This document shows, one piece after another, positions 61,858-64,000 of a stretch of 64,000 nucleotides of DNA; the stretch's first letter is position 1; each line of letters starts with the position of its first letter. Below the pieces are notes generated by a model. The model was not told where the DNA came from. It worked only from the letters and a program-made list of their open reading frames with translations, and searched no databases. The stretch is from Azadirachta indica. Its lineage: Eukaryota; Streptophyta; Magnoliopsida; Sapindales; Meliaceae. The position numbers and the translations under genes were made by a program. Location: the NCBI GenBank assembly GCA_022749755.1, contig CM040444.1, positions 12,176,274-12,240,273 of the forward strand, in the 5' to 3' direction.

Positions 61858-62999
61858 GTGAGATCCTGCACTCAACATCCTGTATGCAACTTTATTTCAT
61901 ATAAGAAAATAAATCCTCAATACAAGGCTTTTATTACTAATGTCTCTACTCTAGAAGTACCTAAAAACATTCAGGAGGCTATGAAGGATCCGAAGTGGAG
62001 AGCAATAGTCTTTGAAGAGATGACAGCACTCAAGAAGAATGACACATAGGAATTGACCAAACTACCTACAAGGAAGAAAATAGTAGGTTACAAATGGATG
62101 TTCACTATTAAATTCAAGGCAAACGATACTGTAGAGAGGTACAAAGCAAGGCTGGTTGCAAAGGGATACACTCAGACGTACGGGATAGATTACCAGGAAA
62201 CCTTTGCCCTGGTTGCTAAGATGGGTATTGTTCGAGTCTTATTATCCTTAGCTGGCCACAAAGACTGATTTTTATATCACCTCGACGTGAAAAATGCTTT
62301 TTTGCATGGCAATCTAGAAGAAGAGGTGTATATGGATGTTCCTCTGGGATTCGAAGCAACTATGGGGACAAATAAGGCATGTAAGTTAAAAAAATCATTG
62401 TATGGCCTTAAGCAATCACCTCGAGCCTGGTTCCAAAAGTTCGGTGCAAGGGTATTCAGCAAAGTCAGGGAAACCATACCCTATTTTTTAAACATGGAGA
62501 GAATGGTAAGATTATTGCTTTATTAGTTTATGTCAATGACATCATACTCACCGGTAATGATGAAAGAGAAGTAAGGAGATTACAAAAGGAGCTGAACAAA
62601 GAGTTTGAGATCAAAGACCTCGGGAACTTGAGATATTTTTTGGGTGTAGAAGTGGCAAGATCTAGAAGAGGTATTTTCTTGTCTAAAAGGAAGTATGTTA
62701 TTGATCTTCTAAAGGAGACTGGTATGCTTGGTCGCAAAGCTATTGATACTCCCATTGAACTAAATCACAATGTTGAAACTCTCGAAGGAGGACTAGTCGA
62801 GAAAGAAAAAAATCAAAGATTGGTAGGTAAGCTTATATATCTATCTCACACCCATCCTGATATTTCGTACTCTGTCGGGATAGTTAGTCAATTTATGCAT
62901 AATCCTAATGAAAAGCATATGAAAGCTGTTTTTAGGATTGTCAAATATCTAAAGAATTCTCCAAGAATGGGTTTGTTGTTTACTAAATCAGGAAGATAG
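61858..62999 (+). pseudogene. Copia reverse transcriptase, broken
   Basis: Collinear blocks over several frames: [95 protein letters not shown], then the catalytic box, normally YVDD, reads YVND near 62529. IKDLGNLRYFLGVEVARSRR and GKLIYLSHTHPDISYSVGI follow. In-frame stops at about 62047 and 62266 and a frameshift near 62460 break it. Confidence 0.9.
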
Positions 63000-63469
63000 A
63001 CGTTGAAGTCTATACCAATGCAGATTCAGCAGGATCATCCCTTGATAGAAGATCTATCTCAGGTTATTGCACTTTTTTGGGAGGAAATCTAGTAAGAAAC
63101 AGTCTGTGGTTGCTCACTCAAGTGCAGAAACTGAGTTCAGATCAATGGCCTTGGGGATTTGAGAAGCAATGTGGCTGAAAACTATACTTAAAGAGTTAAA
63201 AGGTTGAGATTTCAAATCCTATGAAGCTGTATTATGACAATAAGGCAGCTATCAATATAGCCCATAATCCTGTTCAACATAATCGAACTAAACACGTTGA
63301 AATAAACAGACATTTTATAAAGGAGAAGATAGAAGAAGGCATAATTTGTATACCATTTGTTTGTTCAAAAGATCAGTTAGCAGATGTTTTTACTAAAGAT
63401 CTTTCAACCCAACACTTTTGGAGGATCTTATCTAAATTAGGGATACATGACATCTTCAAGCCAGCATGA
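63000..63469 (+). pseudogene. Copia RNase H, broken
   Basis: Starts in one frame with VEVYTNADSAGSSLDRRS (63002 onward), passes through a frameshifted SAETEFRSMALGI region, and ends in the open frame 63221-63469 with KLYYDNKAAINIAHNPVQHN, RTKHVEINRHFIKEKI and DQLADVFTKDLS. This is the usual C-terminal end of the copia polyprotein. Confidence 0.88.
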
Positions 63470-63476
63470 GGGGGAG
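63468..63476 (+). other. Copia polypurine tract
   Basis: gaggggag-type purine run (gagggggag) directly before the 3' LTR, where plus-strand DNA synthesis is primed. Confidence 0.85.
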
Positions 63477-63725
63477 TGTTAAGAATCACTCAAAGATTAT
63501 TTCCAGATTCTGGTGATTCTGGTCCAAGCTGGCTTAGCTAGCATATCTTGTTTTCTTGGGAAAATATTAGACTAGAATATTTATTCTTTATTTCTTTGAT
63601 TTACCATTGTATTCTTGTCTTTTATAGTCATATTGCATTTTGTATAAGTACCATATAAAAACATATACTGTGAAAAGTAATTTGTGATCATTGAGAAAAT
63701 TATTTTTCCTCTAAAAGTTTTTTCA
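63477..63725 (+). repeat. 3' LTR of the copia element
   Basis: 249 bp, starts tgttaagaatc, ends agttttttca, followed by the aaaga target duplication. Differs from the 5' LTR mainly in the T-rich stretch after agcatatctt and in the cctatgcaaacc region. Confidence 0.97.
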
Positions 63726-63730
63726 AAAGA

Positions 63731-64000
63731 TCAATAGGAAATTTTAGAACATGAAGGACTAAGAAAAGAGATAAGTCGGAATTTACCAATCATATAAGAA
63801 AAAAAGGCCAAAATCAATTATTCAAGGCACACAGTCAGAGGCACATAGAAATGCGTTTTGAATACTTTGTTAGGCTTGGGTGGTGGTTGCTAGCATGGCT
63901 ATTTTTACTATTGCTACGTAGAAAGAGATGTATCAGCGGAGGCAGCCATAATTTTCATCAGCCAAAAACAATAATATGGATAACTCTAACAATATCAACC
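63731..64000. other. OM64 intron sequence right of the copia insertion
   Basis: Continuation of the DNA interrupted by the retrotransposon. I recognise no OM64 exon on the minus strand before the window ends. Confidence 0.4.

Larger units (their letters stand above)
58804..63725 (+). mobile_element. Ty1-copia LTR retrotransposon, structurally complete, coding-dead
   Basis: A 4.92-kb element with two direct LTRs (58804-59054 and 63477-63725), each starting tgtt and ending ttca, a primer-binding site, gag, protease, integrase, reverse transcriptase and RNase H in copia order, and a polypurine tract. The 5 bp aaaga flank it on both sides (58799-58803 and 63726-63730), a target-site duplication. 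By eye the LTRs differ at about 20 positions in 250, so the insertion is not recent. Stops and frameshifts break every gene. It lies upstream of the visible OM64 exons, antisense to OM64, most likely in an intron. Confidence 0.97.

Noticed and set aside
1..64000. An undescribed multi-gene system
   Set aside because: Every supported gene belongs to a known family or is a single conserved unknown, strands and spacing show no cluster logic, and no defence, toxin or biosynthetic set is present.

Overview
This window is nuclear DNA of a eudicot plant. It is AT-rich, the genes are split by GT-AG introns, intergenic space is long, and degraded copia, LINE and small inverted-repeat elements are common. 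All exon limits were derived by hand from splice consensus, reading frame and family knowledge; no transcript was available.

Layout from left to right: (1) an annexin gene, + strand, 477-2648. (2) A 3.7-kb intergenic stretch with three non-autonomous DNA transposon candidates. (3) A small coiled-coil protein gene of unknown function, + strand, 6328-15315, whose 6.5-kb second intron holds a rearranged cluster of copia fragments in both orientations. (4) The SR splicing factor SC35, - strand, 18866-21417. (5) A 17-exon gene spread over 19 kb, 22620-41737, - strand, for the chloroplast envelope copper ATPase PAA1/HMA6 (949 residues); its introns carry three LINE relics and two local tandem duplications. 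(6) AT-rich intergenic DNA with an inverted-repeat element. (7) A short L23-type (uL23m-like) ribosomal protein gene, + strand, near 48.3-48.7 kb. (8) A divergent STP-type sugar transporter, + strand, 50453-52255, followed by a broken fragment of a related copy. (9) The 3' exons of an OM64-type mitochondrial import receptor, - strand, 54556-57479; its 5' exons lie beyond the right edge. A structurally complete but coding-dead Ty1-copia element (58804-63725, 5-bp target duplication) has inserted, antisense, upstream of the visible OM64 exons.

These genes are an ordinary collection of independent housekeeping and transport genes, not a pathway. I found no new biological system. The most interesting items are the sugar transporter, which has lost residues expected for proton coupling and sugar binding while keeping an open 512-codon frame; the inverted copia arms bracketed by a 200-bp direct repeat inside an intron; and several small mobile-element families with more than one copy in the window.
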